From Rehmannia glutinosa (lineage: Eukaryota > Streptophyta > Magnoliopsida > Lamiales > Orobanchaceae), in contig CM071930.1 of assembly GCA_016081115.2 (NCBI GenBank), forward strand, positions 27,109,641 to 27,173,640: 64,000 bases of DNA, given 5' to 3'. Shown here one piece after another: positions 34,983 to 46,149 of the stretch. A model generated the notes under the pieces. It worked only from the letters and a program-made list of their open reading frames with translations, was not told the DNA's origin and searched no databases. The translations under genes and the position numbers were made by a program. Every line of letters begins with the position of its first letter. Positions within the stretch are counted from its first letter, which is position 1.

Positions 34983-37692
34983 TCAGTTACAACATCCACC
35001 ACTTTGAGCAACTGCTCCATCTCTCCCTCCTCCTGGACCCTGAGTCCGTCCATAGCCAACTCTGATGCCCGACGACTGCAATTTCATATCAAATATATAA
35101 ACCAACAAATATAGCTTCCTATTTTATTTTTAATATTTGTTTCAAAAATGCAAAGAACAGAAAGCAGAGGACAAGTATCTATCAGTTGCACACAGAAAGG
35201 TAATCATGAAACTAATTGCAGAAAACAAGTATCTGTTAATTACACAAAGAAATCTGTATGCCATTATAATATTCGGGGTGGCACTAGAAAGCTTTGGCAT
35301 TGAATATTTCTGACTCTTTTAATGCGTCTCTCCAGCTCTATGAAACCACAAAGACTCAATGTCTAAATATAATTTCTGCTTCACTGAAGCTCAAGATGCA
35401 AGTTAACCATATTATTAGTAAATAGCAGGCTTTTAGAAAATTAAAACAAAAGTGGACCAAATTATAGACAAGACGAGTAAATCAGCGCATGCAAGGTTAC
35501 TTTATACTCATATTGAGGTAGCAACTAGCAATAATGCATTAAATGATCAAAATTGTCCTGTCATAGGAGCATGTCACAACCATGAACTCAGTTGCCAGAG
35601 GTTTACCTCATTGGATACATCAAAGACTCCTTCCTGAATCCTCTGAAGTATCTTGGCGGAAGTCTTTGTGAATGCCTGCATTTAAGATTTCATTGAGAAA
35701 AACGAGATTGAGAAACACGACAATATTAGCTAATATTGGTAAGGATAAAAGCTCTTTAGATTTTTGCTACAAATATAGTACCTCCTCAACATTTTGGGCT
35801 GTTCTTGCAGATGCCTCCAAGAACAGAAGTCCATTTTCTTTTGCAAATTGTTCCCCCTCCTCTTTGCTTACGGCTCTTCGGTGTGCAAGATCACTTTTGT
35901 TTCCTACAAGCATGATTGTCATATTTGGGTTTGCGTGCTGCCGAGCATCTTCGAGCCAGCTTGCGAGATGATTAAATGTCTCTCTCCTTGGAAACATAAG
36001 ACATTCCCAGTTTATGGAAAAAGCTAATTCATATAATATAAGACTTGACCACTAAGTAGAGAGTCAAAAAATGTTCGCCAACACGCTGTTAAAAAGTTCG
36101 AAGGCTTAGATCTTGGCCTCATGAAAGGCTTTTTCCTGACTCCAATCCACTGATAGTTATATCAAAACATAAATGGCCCACATTTGTGTTGATATTCCAA
36201 TTTATCCTTGATAAGACAGAAATCCAGCAAAACTGTTTGGGCATGTTATAATTAAATAAAGCCTTTCAGCCAACAAAGATCATGCAGAGAGCAAACTGTA
36301 GTATGCACTCTGTACAATAGGATGTGGTTGTAAGCGTGTTCATGTGAATCATCTCCTAAAAGGAGGCCTGCCAGCTAAATATTAGAGACCTTTTGTGCAC
36401 AAAAAACGCGAGAAAACAGGACAAAGAGCATAGATATTCCTCTACCTGGTGATGTCATATACCAGCAGTGCACCAGCTGCTCCTCTGTAATACGATCTAG
36501 TGATGGACCTGAAGGACTCTTGGCCGGCCTAAAAGAAAAAGACAAATATAAGGTACACTTAAACGATTATATACGACTATATCTTTATATGCCCAAAAGG
36601 TATAATCCCAATGATAAGGAGATACACGAAATGAAAATTGTTTATGTATGATTACAATAGAAACAAGAAGCGACACTGTTATAATTCTTCAAATGCAGAT
36701 GAACCAATGAAGCACTGATATGGGTACGGGAGACGGGTACGACTCGATACGGGTACGAGAATACGACATTTTTCGCAATTTTAAGGATACCGCCACAACA
36801 TATATTTAATTATATATTATTGAAAATATAGACATAATAAGTCAAATTTTTGAAAAAAATTCAGTCTTTCAACCATAGAAAATAAATATTCAAATCCCAA
36901 ATATGTCGAATCCCATATACATACCAACAATAGAAAATCAATTTCTTTCCTTTTAAAACCATAAACATTTTTACTACTCACTAATCCACTACCCACACCT
37001 TCTCTCTCATTTATCCTAGTTTGTTTTTCCTAAACATATGTGTATCCATATAGATACGTCCACAGTGTGTATCCGATACATGTATGTCATCCTTCCAGAA
37101 ATATCCATGTTTCATGTTCCTATAGATGAAGAGAGATGGGTCCATGGGCCCAGCACAAAGTGGGTTTTAGCAACCCAAATTAAAATCAACTTTTGGTTGT
37201 TAGGGCACAATCTAAGATTAATTAACTAAAAATCTGTTCTTCTACAATCATTGTTTCAAAAGTTTTGCCAAATTATCCCCAACAACAAGACATAATCGCA
37301 GTAAATACCAAACAATCACACGCAATTAAGCATAAGAAACAAAGTAACATAACTAAATTGAAATAGAAAACAAGCTCAGCGAATTACAGTGTCCCAAATC
37401 TGAAGCTTAATCGGCCTGCCGTCGATAGTAACCATCCGAGCACCGAATTCAACTCCGATTGTGAGATCATGCACCGGCTGAAACCTCTTATCGGTAAATT
37501 GCAAAAGCAAACACGATTTCCCCACACCTACAAACAACACTCCGGATTATTACAAACAACGCCAAAATTAGAACAAGTAAACGAGTAGCAACTAGGGCTT
37601 CAAAGCTCAGAAAACTTAAAGAGGGAATAGGGTTTTCTTTCTCTACCTGTATCTCCGATGATTATGTATTTGAAGAGGTAGTCGTACGACAT
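34983..37692 (-). CDS. RABB1: Rab2-type small GTPase RABB1 (6 exons, 211 aa)
   Basis: Exons on the minus strand: 37692-37647, 37527-37388, 36528-36446, 35986-35782, 35675-35607, 35075-34983. Frames join exactly and give 211 residues, the usual RABB1 length. All GTPase boxes are present: P-loop GDTGVGKS (residues 13-20), effector-loop TIGVEFG, WDTAGQE, GNKSD (usually NKCD or NKxD), and EASAR in place of the common EASAK. The segment RETFNHLASWLEDARQHANP is diagnostic for Rab2/RABB1. The C-terminus GGCCN provides the double-cysteine prenylation site for membrane attachment. Rab2 acts in ER-Golgi and Golgi/vacuole traffic. The gene is uninterrupted and converges with the PPR gene. The paralogue (B1b or B1c) cannot be told. 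Confidence 0.96.
36716..37090. repeat. Unclassified repeat-like insertion in RABB1 intron 2
   Basis: Intron 2 (36529-37387) holds GGGTACGGG/CGGGTACG repeats at 36720-36765 and an inverted-looking GTATCCGATACATGTATG near 37070. These suggest a small transposon remnant with degenerate ends. No ORF or target duplication was found. Confidence 0.3.
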
Positions 37693-37958
37693 TCTTCACC
37701 AAATACGACGTCGTTTGCAACGATGGAGGAGAATAGTGTTCCTCTGTGTCTCTCTTTCTGTGTATACGCCAAGGAAAGAATAGCACGCACGCGTATATAT
37801 ATATACATTAACTTGCGCTCGTATGTATTTGTATATGTATGCATATAAATAATACGAGAGGGAAAAGGATTGGATAATAAAAACAATTTGTTTGTTGTAA
37901 TGAAACGTGCGATGGTCGGAGATATATTTGCCGACATATCTTTAATTTTAGGGGAGCG
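37693..37958 (-). promoter_or_regulatory. RABB1 5' region with TATA repeat
   Basis: A (TA)n run (about 37793-37806, minus strand TGTATATATATATACGCG) lies about 100 bp upstream of the start codon and is the best TATA candidate. Upstream DNA to 37958 is short before a transposon-like sequence begins. No other motif is clear. A 91-codon ORF overlapping here (37662-37937) is not supported. Confidence 0.5.
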
Positions 37959-38768
37959 GTATCAACCCACCCAATTCTTATCAATACACCTTTCTTCTTA
38001 ATACACTCCCACCTATCTTTTAAAAAAAATATTATTTACTTAATACACCCCTATTGTTCCCCAATTTACCCTTCCCCCAATTAAATATAATTACATCCCC
38101 AGAATATAAACCCATCCAACATATACGCTTATACACACCCAGTGCCATGGGAGGGGAAAAAAAAAAAACTGAACTACTAAGTTATGTGTCATCCATTTGA
38201 TGGTCACATTCTTGAGTAAGACTGATTTGTCTACTTATTACATAGAAAATGGGTCCTTACAATATAGATCAGACGTGGAATTAGATGCTTCAAGCAGAGA
38301 TGCATATGGTGATTTTAAGAGGAAGCAAGTTGAAGTTGCCTCATAACCATATTATCCAAACAAATTGAGAAAAAACGATCAAAACAACCAAGATTAAACT
38401 CCAACTACAAGGCGTAGTTCTCAGTGATGATAATTTTTACTGAGTTTTTTTTTTCTTCATTTTTGGCACTTATTGTTGCCTTATGGCAATTAACTTTGTA
38501 TTTCATTTTTCACTTATATTGATTATTCAATTCTCGATAATTCAAAAAAAAAAAAGGAAAAACAATCCATACACAACAGCTGCGAAGAACAAAGAAAAAA
38601 AATGCCCGATCAGCAAACACACCCAATTCTTATTTCTCCGTAGCGTTGAAAAATGTGGGTGTTATCCTTCAAAAAAATGTGGGTGCTAAAGGGCATTTTA
38701 GACTTTTTAATTAATGGTATTTTTATAATTAAAAATTGGGGGTGTATTGATAGGTTTTGGGGGTGTTA
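37959..38768. mobile_element. TIR element (about 810 bp) upstream of RABB1
   Basis: The left end GTATCAACCCACCCAATTC followed by TTATCAATACACC is mirrored at the right by the inverse of GTAACACCCCCAAAACC then TATCAATACACCC. The internal sequence is AT-rich with A-runs and GTGGGTG repeats (38653-38690) and no credible ORF. The right end abuts the CACTA sequence at 38769. Superfamily is uncertain. Confidence 0.5.
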
Positions 38769-39135
38769 CACTACTAGAAAAAGAGGTTTTTGTAAAAACA
38801 AATATTTGTCACAAAAGACTGAATTTCATCACAAATGGGTTTTTTGTGGCGACAAATCGTCTTAAATAAGTCGCCACATAAACCTCGTGACAAATAAGTT
38901 ATTTGTGACACAAGCGTCGTCACAAATGGTATTGTGACAACATGTCGTCACAAATAAGTTGTCAGAAATGTTCACCAAGGTTTTCGTCAGGGACATTTTG
39001 GTCAGACTTATTTGTGACGACAATGTTGACTCAAGTAATTTGAGATCTTTTGTGACGACATTTGTCGTCTCAAAAGCTAGTGTTCTGAAACTTTATTTGT
39101 GACGACTTCGTGGTCGCAAAAACCCTCTTTTATTA
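38769..39135. mobile_element. CACTA (En/Spm-type) terminus or CACTA-derived MITE
   Basis: It begins CACTACTAGAAAAAGAGG, the CACTA terminal sequence. Subterminal 12-mers GTCGTCACAAAT occur at 38916 and 38944, and their inverses TTTGTGACGAC at 39011, 39049 and 39096. The right side has GGTCGCAAAAACCCTCTTTT, the inverse of the left AAAAGAGGTTTTTG block, but the final CTAGTAGTG is missing. So this is either a small palindromic MITE with an eroded 3' end or the first 370 bp of a longer element. Confidence 0.7.
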
Positions 39136-39427
39136 AATATTTTTTATATTTTTATTTTACTATCCCATTTTTAAACATGTATTCATCTAATAACAATATC
39201 AACATTACCTATCATGAATGCATTCATTCAACCAATAATATCAACCAAACACAAAAATCAAGTATCAACATCATGTTAAATATCAAACTACTTGTATTCA
39301 CCAAATAACAATATTAACATTACCCAACACCAATGTATTCATTCAACCAAACACAAAAAACAAGTATCACCATCATGTTCAAAATAACAAGTATATATAT
39401 ACAAGCAAGACATCGTCTCATCTAAGC

Positions 39428-39499
39428 CTAATCATCTAAATCATCAAATTTATTATAGCCGCGAGTTCCCACAACAGTTGATTCAGTCATGCCATAACC
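39428..39499 (-). pseudogene. Orphan last exon of a 4-coumarate:CoA ligase-like gene
   Basis: On the minus strand a CTTTCAG acceptor (ending 39500) is followed by GYGMTESTVVGTRGYNKFDD and a stop (39430-39428). GYGMTES with the following TRG.N is typical of the A5-type adenylation motif in 4CL-like acyl-CoA synthetases. In whole proteins about 200 residues follow this motif, so a stop 16 residues later means a truncated fragment. No other exon was found within the surrounding 2 kb. Confidence 0.6.
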
Positions 39500-39506
39500 C
39501 TGAAAG

Positions 39507-40489
39507 CAATTTAATTATCTTAATCTCCATTTTCATTTGCATTAACAAAAAAAGCAAGTAGCACTAGATTTAACCAAGAAAACCTAATGCTGCTAATATA
39601 ACTGAACAATTACCTGAATGAAATCATTGACGTGTATTTAGGTCAACAAGCAAAAGTATATAGAATATGCAATACGTGGAAATGGGAATAGATTTTAATT
39701 CAGGGCTAATTCTACCTTTTTATTTAATATACCGAGCTGAAAGCTTCTGGTCGGTTTTCTTTTACAGTCGTACTTTTACAAGCGTTTTTCTCTATTATTT
39801 ATCTCTTGTCTTTTTCCTCATAAATGAAGCCTAGTTATACTCATCTCATTAGTGGGTTTTTAATAATCACTATTACACTTAACACTAAAATAATCTTAAA
39901 GGGATACATGTCCTTCTCTGAGCATGCATGTTGGCCAAGTATTTGCCACTTGTTGACTCATCTTGATATTATGCTGACAAGTGGCGCTTCTTGTGCTAAT
40001 GGAGCACTAAGTTCGATTGGATGGTTACCCTTTAAATTTTCTGCCATAATCCGGTTCTGGCGAGCCGAGCTCAATTCTTGCCATGTCATCAGGTCGGTTG
40101 CTGACGTCATCAGCTCGGTCTGCGTCGCCCTGTGGGTCCCACATGCGCACGTGCTGAATGGCCACGTGGATTGATTTGCTTCCAGCTCAGCTCGGGTGTC
40201 ATCAATGGCTCCCAAGTTTAATTTCGAGGGAAGAATTCCTGAAGTCGGATTTAAACTTTAATGCTAATGATGAACCTTTAATGGGGAAGAAGAAATCTCA
40301 AAAGTCACTCATCCCTGACACTTGTCGTTTAGTAGTCAATGCCTGGACACGTGGCGTCTCTTGATTGGACCAACTCAGTAGGAACCGAAGAGGTGGGATA
40401 GCTTTTGGCAGCGGTACATGGGGATGTGACGTTCTGACAATTTTTGAAATTGAAAAGACACGTCTTTTGAGTTGGTGTCTCATTTTTCG
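39507..40489. other. Region without recognised gene; promoter-like 3' part
   Basis: No ORF of credible composition. Near 40095-40170 there are bZIP-type sites (TGACGTCA at about 40100, CACGTG at about 40149) and a second CACGTG-like GCCACGTGG. These lie 350-400 bp upstream of a TATA box at 40503-40509, and may belong to the decayed gene that follows or to an unseen LTR. Confidence 0.4.
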
Positions 40490-40502
40490 AGGGAACTTAA
40501 CC

Positions 40503-41584
40503 TATAAATACCCCTTTCACTTTCCATTCTACACTTTTGCATTCATAATCTTCCGAGCAGTACTTCTTGAGAGCGAGCAGAAATTTCAGATCAGTCCTTA
40601 GAGTTCAGAGAGTCCAGAATTACTTAGGTATTTTTTCCAAAACCCTATCTCTTCTTTGCTTCAGACACATGTCTTTTTCCGAGGATAGCCAGAATCGTAG
40701 CTATAGTGTTGGGGTTGAAATCGAAGATCCTCCTTCTGACCCCTCTGTTTCTTTTTCTCCAGTTCGATGAACTTCACCTCACAGTCCCAGTGTCGTCGAG
40801 ATTTCAAGTTCGACTCATACGCCCCATTTGAAACTCCGCTTGAGTAAACACACACCATTTTTGAAACCCATTCCAGTTACCATCTATCGAGAGGGTGTTT
40901 TTTATGAGCCTGGGTTAGCCCGAGAAGAGTCCTGCGAAAAGGCTTTGAATACCGATCCCCGAGACAAGCAGCAACAGAAAGGAGAAGGTATGGACCCGTG
41001 AGAGCATGTGTAGGAGAAGGAGGGTGGTGAGGCCTCCGAAGGTTCGAGGGCTGCAAGGCCCATAGGGTGGTGGGCCATCAACATGTGGATGGCAGACGTG
41101 GAGGAGGGCCCTGCCTGCGTGCGGAGGCTGGGTGGAGACCCTCCGACCAAAACGACACGCCAAGCATGCTGACGGTCCGAGAGGTGGGCGCCCTACACCA
41201 AAAGTACAAGATCCCAGCTAACGTTACTTTTTGGTGGCCGAATGGCGTAGAATGTCCCGAGCACCCGTCGGAGGGGTGTGTGGCCGTTTACGTCCCCAGT
41301 CTCTTGTACGGGCTGCGATTCCCCCTGCCATTGGTGCTCACGCGGTGGTTTCGCAAATGGGGCCTCCCCCTGTCCCAAGTGCACCCCCTATCCTGGGGTC
41401 GAATTATCGGACTGCTAGTGCTTTCCATCTGGAAGGGTACCCCCGTCTTCGATTCACTGAGATGAACGAGTTGTTCGTCTAGAAGGCGACCCTATCGACG
41501 CCAGGTCGGGGGCAGCCATCAGGGTGGTACTATGTGCATACCAGGCCCGGGTACCCAGACGGGCTGGTTGAAGGCCTTCTTCTT

Positions 41585-41623
<39 letters not shown>

Positions 41624-43345
41624 TTTCAGCTTATTTGACCTTGGTTTTTTCCTTATTTAGGGAACCGACCCTCTGCCGGTCCACTTTTGGCCACTTTTGT
41701 CTGCCGGCTTGAGAACATTCAGGCCATGGGCTGGAGGGACAGAAGGATTGAAGTCCTGGCCACAGAGGTCCGTCTAGCTGAGGCCGGACTGCGGCCCGCT
41801 TTGCCCGCCGATACCGAGGCTGGAGAGGTGCCGAGGGAGGGGCGGTGGTGGTGGAAGAGGAGGCCGAGGAGGAGCCTGAGAGGAGCCCAACGAGGGCTGA
41901 GAGGGGACAAACTCCTGAGCAGGGGCGACAACCTTTGCAAACGAAGTAGGCGGGGTTGTCCCCAGTGACGGCCAGTCCCCAGGGGAAAACACCCGTGCCC
42001 ACCGGGCAGGTGCGAACTCCCGAGCGGCAGGGAACAACTGGGGCTCAAGGTACCTATGTTACAATTCTCGAGCTTCCCCTTTTTTTGACTTTCTTCGTTT
42101 TCTGTCCTTTGCTTAATTAACCTTCTTGCAGGGCGTGGGGTGGATGTCTTTGCCCGTCTTCAGCGTGTGAGGAATACGACCACCCGCAGAACCAGAGCAT
42201 GTGTGGGCCAGCCCGCTGATGCTGAGGTGGCCCAGAGAGAAGAAATCCGGGCCGGTAAACGTCCTGCTGAGGATACCCCAAAAATGGAGGGGCCCCCACT
42301 CCAGAGGAGAAGAGGGGGCATTGTGATCGAGGAGCCCGGGCACACAGAAAGGACCGGGCCAACCCCACTGGTGCCTCCAGTGCAGATTCCAATAGGTGGG
42401 GTCCCGAGAGTCTTCTCGGACGAGCTTGGTCAGGAGGGTCACTTCATCCCCCGAGCCAGGTGAGGGAGGAGGCCTGCGAAAGGATGGCCGGATCATGACC
42501 TCAGTGGTTCATGGAGTTTGTCAGGTGCTCCACACCTGCTGAGGAGCAATCAAAGGCTTTGACGGAGGCAGGTCGGGGCCGCAAGGGATGTTCCAACTCG
42601 TGCTTGGACCACAAGCATCAAGTAGTTCTGCTCAGAAATTGACTGGGAGGAGCAGACTCAATATGTCATGGGGTTGTCTGGTAGGATTATCTCCTATGGC
42701 ATGCGATCGGAGGGCCTCGTGACTTGGAGAAGAAATACACCGACCTGGAGAGACAGCATACTGACTTGCAGGATGTTTATGCCACCCTCCAGGGGGTCCA
42801 GGAATCCTTAAAGACCCAGGCGGAGGAGGCCGCGGCCAGGGCAAACATTGAAAGAGAAGCCGCATGAAAGCCGAGGCCGAGAGGGACCAGGCCCGAAAAG
42901 ATGAAGAAGAGCTCCGGGCTAAGTTCGCGGAGCTGGAGAAGACAGTTGCTGCCCATGATGGGGAATTGGAGAGGCGTGAAGCCGAAGTCCACAGGGAGGC
43001 AGAAGAAGCTTCCCGTAAGCAGGTTGAGGAGGCTCGGATGGAGGCCGTTTGGGCTTACAAAGATTCAGAGGAATACTCCTTCATGCTGACCTGCGGACAT
43101 GCAACCAGCATCGGGGAGATCCTCCAAGACCTTAAGGCTGGTAAGACCATGGCTGAGCTTGCCCAGCTGGACGCTGACCTTTATGCCATCCGCCCTCGCT
43201 TTTTGGAGGCCACCGGTGGCCAGGATGCCCCTCATCTAGAAGAAGAAGTGGCTTCAAGTGGCCTGTTGGGATCCCTCCTCCCACTGGGGCTTGACCCTTT
43301 TTGTATTTTCTTTTTGTCCTTTTTTGTATTTTTCTATTTTGGTAG
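40503..43345 (+). pseudogene. Decayed gene with plant 'gypsy-type transposon'-like domain
   Basis: A TATA box (CCTATAAATACC, about 40502-40512) precedes a start at 40670 (MSFSEDSQNRSYSV), followed by a Ser/Pro-rich stretch with a frameshift near 40768. At about 41167-41465 the core MLTVREVGALHQKYKIP...YVPSLLYGLRFPLP...LSQVHPLSWGRIIG looks like the Pfam family called putative gypsy-type transposon (PF04195, from memory). Intron-like junctions follow: a CT-rich stretch ending TTATTTAG at about 41660, and CTCAAG/gtacct at 42050 to CTTGCAG/GG at 42131. A basic Pro-rich part comes next and then a coiled coil (42864-43240: RKDEEELRAKFAELEKTVAA). Stops break the product. GC content is far above the neighbours. 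Function unknown. Confidence 0.55.
41585..41632. repeat. (TC)n microsatellite
   Basis: TCTGTCTGTC followed by about 15 TC units and TATCTCTC. It lies in the presumed first intron of the decayed transposon-type gene. Confidence 0.85.
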
Positions 43346-43412
43346 GCTAGACGGCCTTGAGCCTTTCGATGTAAATGGGTTCCGGCCCCCTACTGTACAT
43401 ATTTTGCTTAGT

Positions 43413-43546
43413 AATCGACGTGTGTTGTTTATTTCCCGCACTTTTATTCTTGTCATTGCTTATTCATTCGAAAAAGAAGGCATAATTCGGAAAATCGGCA
43501 TAATCTATTCACCCCCTCTAGATTATCGTAGCCACTTGGACTAACA
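43413..43546 (+). repeat. Truncated N-family LTR 3' end
   Basis: TAATCGACGTGTGTTG through TATTCATTCGAAAAAGAAGG to GCCACTTGGACTAACA matches the last about 134 bp of the element N LTRs. The 5' part is absent. The intact CA terminus is followed at once by SEN1-like exon sequence. Confidence 0.85.
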
Positions 43547-43548
43547 GT

Positions 43549-43731
43549 TTTCCTTCTTCGTATTTGTATGATGGCAAGTTGCAGAATGGAGAACATATGT
43601 CTGGCAAAACTGCATCCTTCCACGAGACTTGGTGCCTTGGGCCATATGTATTTTTTGATATTATTGATGGGCAGGAGCTTCGTGGTAAGAACGCAGTGTC
43701 ATTGTCCCTATACAATGAGTCTGAGGTGTGA
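43549..43731 (+). pseudogene. Orphan exon of a SEN1-like superfamily 1 RNA/DNA helicase
   Basis: The 60-codon open segment reads FPSSYLYDGKLQNGEHMSGK, then SFHETWCLGPYVFFDIIDG, then GQELRGKN and LYNESE, ending in a stop after GAGGTG. This is the stretch between helicase domains 1 and 2 of plant SEN1/MAGATAMA3-like AAA_11/AAA_12 helicases, recalled from family knowledge. The GAG/GTGTGA end could be an exon boundary. The Walker motifs are not here. It directly follows an LTR end and no further exon is seen, so it is a gene fragment. Confidence 0.65.
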
Positions 43732-44900
43732 AGTGGAGAAGCTCAATCTGGTTGTCGTCAACACCAATGTCGTACCATTTTTTTTTCGCGGATCCGGGTA
43801 TGGTCTGCGAGATGGGTATGATATTTAGACGGTCTGACAGTAGACTAGCTCTTTCTTTTTAAATGTCTTCGACACATCTAAATTCTAAGGTTGATCTACA
43901 CATATTGTTTAGTCAATGTACTAAATTTATTTATCTACAATCTTTTTTAGAAAAAAGAAGAATTGAACCTCATATAATGAATTGAGCCTCTAGGGCATAG
44001 TGCGATGAGCTGGGCCTCGTGGACTTTTTGTTAGCTTAGCTCAATTGATAAATTTTATGGGCTAATAATTAATTAAGGAGAATTAAATATAGATAGATAA
44101 TTAAATATTTAAAAAAATACGATTTTACCCCTCATTAGTCTGGATTTACAAATTTTATTTGTAATGCTTATCTCCTGCATGTTAATTCGGTAGAATGTTG
44201 AATGTACTGATCAATTTGTTTTTCTAATATAATCCTACAATTATATATGCATTTGTAATTCATTCGCACAGTCTTCGTTAGCAAAGTGGATCGAGTATAC
44301 CTCTATTTGTAGCGGAACTATCGATCTATATAGTCAGAATTAAGCCCGTCTATAAGTCTTCTTTTGATTCATAATTAAGCCCGTCTACAAAGCTTCTTTC
44401 ACTGAACCGTGAATAACGAACAAACCCCATGATTGGTTAAACCACGAGCAAACCATGAACAAGATCATGATCCATCTTTCTCGTTTTAGTTAAATAACTA
44501 TGAGATAGGGGTAAAAATGGACCAAGCCAAGCCGGACTTGAGTTGGAAGGTCTGGGCCTGCTTTATTAAGTTTAGGCCTAAGACTGCCCTATTATTTGTA
44601 ATAGGCTTTTTTCATAGGCTCAGTCTCACCTTTCTAAGTAAAAATGTCAAATCTGGGCTTATTTAAAGCATGTTTAAGCCTATCAAAGTCAATTTCAACA
44701 AAAAATTAATTGTAAACTAGAAAAAGCACATGACAATCTCACAATAATTCAATACAAGATTCATGATGGAAAAAATAAAATGCACATGACAATAGAATTC
44801 ATTACGCTACATATCCAAAGTACATAAATATGTTGATACAATATCAATAAGTCCATAATATCCAATTAAGTGTCTGATTAGTGTTATCATATTATATTTA
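43732..44900. other. AT-rich region, possible hAT-like remnant
   Basis: No gene. At 44512-44690 GGGGTAAAAATGGACCAAGCC and GGGC/AAGCC-rich text resemble hAT-type ends, but no matching inverted end or duplication was found. The remainder is featureless AT-rich sequence. Confidence 0.35.
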
Positions 44901-46149
44901 CTAGTTACCCGTGCGATGCACGAGAGTATGTTCGGAGTGTGGTGTTGCTATATAAATTGAATATCAATAAAATATATAATCTATATATAATGTAACAGAA
45001 TATAAATTTTTAACAAAAAAAAGAGAATTACATTTGCACAAAAAAAAATTACAAATTTTGAAAAACTTCTTTGTATACAACATTAGTTGTTTGTTTGTTG
45101 TTTGATGCATTGTCACCACAAACTAATAGTTTCAGTCCCTTACGGTTGGTAACTCGAGAAACTGCGACATATAATTGGCCATGACAGAAAACTGGATTCT
45201 TGAGATATAGGCCGACATTCGAGAGAGATTGTCCTTGGCTTTTGTTTATCGTCATGGCATACGACACGATCAAAGGAAATTGACTTTGCTGGAACTTGAA
45301 GGGTAAGAGTCATTCGTGGAATCAACACTTTATGACCTGCATTGGCTCCGATGAGAATCTTGGATTCAAGCACATGTTTACCGAGCCTTGTAATAACCAA
45401 TCTTGTGCCATTCCACAAACCAATTGAATGGTCTATATTTCTCAGGAGCATAACAGGAGTCCCAACCTTCAAATGAATTTCATGATTACGAACTCCGGAA
45501 CATCTTATCCCATTTAAGAATTCTGGTGTGTGCAGATCATGTAAGAAATCAACATTTGCATCCGATTTGTAAGTGTTATTCGAACTCAAATAAGTATGAC
45601 CTTTGATGTGTTCAAAGAGGTCATGTATTAATTTATCGACTCAACCACATCGAGAGTAGGTGCCAAAATAGCTCTTTCCTTCAGATAAGTCGGATCCTCG
45701 ATTACATCTTTAAACATAGGATAAGTGCTTTCGATGATAGTCAAAATCGGATCACCGTTTGATTCAAGCAAAATATCTTCAGGGATGTCAATAGTGGCAG
45801 AATCGTCATTTTCTCCTCCAAGTGTTCCATCTCCAATATTTGCAATCCATTCAGAAAACTTCACCAAATCCGCATAATCATCGCTTTCACCTAGTCTTTG
45901 AAGCCGCATCTTCTTAGTTAGTCTAAGAACAGTACAAAGTCTCCACAAATGCGAAGAATTTATCGTGGCATTGACGATATCCTGCCGACTTCCCTTGGGT
46001 ACGACTGGCAATATCTGTCTGAAATCTCCACCAAACACGACCTTTTTGCCTCCAAATGGGATATGCTGACTTCCTGGTTTGACTGTCTCCATAATATCTT
46101 TTATAGTTGTGTCCACTACCTCAAAGCAATGCTTGTGCATCATTGGAGC
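44901..46149 (-). mobile_element. Helitron 3' half, 5' truncated
   Basis: The minus-strand 3' terminus is CTAG (44904-44901) followed by T, with a hairpin CGTGC-ATC-GCACG (plus 44911-44923) about 7 bases inside. Hairpin plus CTRR is the Helitron 3' end, and insertion between A and T fits. The body holds the helicase of the RepHel protein. The element stops abruptly at 46149, where RNase H sequence of copy A5 begins, so the Rep domain and 5' TC end are absent. Confidence 0.85.
45049..46149 (-). pseudogene. Helitron PIF1-like helicase, frameshifted and truncated
   Basis: Minus strand, three frames. 46143-45628 begins APMMHKHCFEVVD, just after the place where the Walker B Asp-Glu should be, and contains GGKKVVFGGDFRQILPVV and the Arg-rich LTKKMRL motif. 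45589-45270 has FLNGIRCSGVRNHEIHLKVG and PVMLLRNID. 45273-45049 has AMTINKSQGQSLSNVGLYL and the final YVAVSRVTNRKGLK box. These are the C-terminal helicase motifs of Helitron RepHel. Two frameshifts (near 45600 and 45265) and loss of the N-terminal half make it non-functional. Confidence 0.9.

Noticed and set aside
37662..37937. 91-codon ORF upstream of RABB1
   Set aside because: It overlaps the first RABB1 exon and the TATA repeat in another frame, with Tyr/Thr-rich low-complexity text and no domain.
39566..39580. CACTAGATTT as the other CACTA end
   Set aside because: It is in the wrong orientation and lacks the following A-rich terminal sequence and a 3-bp duplication.
40902..42496. Many overlapping ORFs on both strands
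   Set aside because: High GC content lengthens all frames. Only the plus-strand frames with the transposon-type core and coiled coil are supported.
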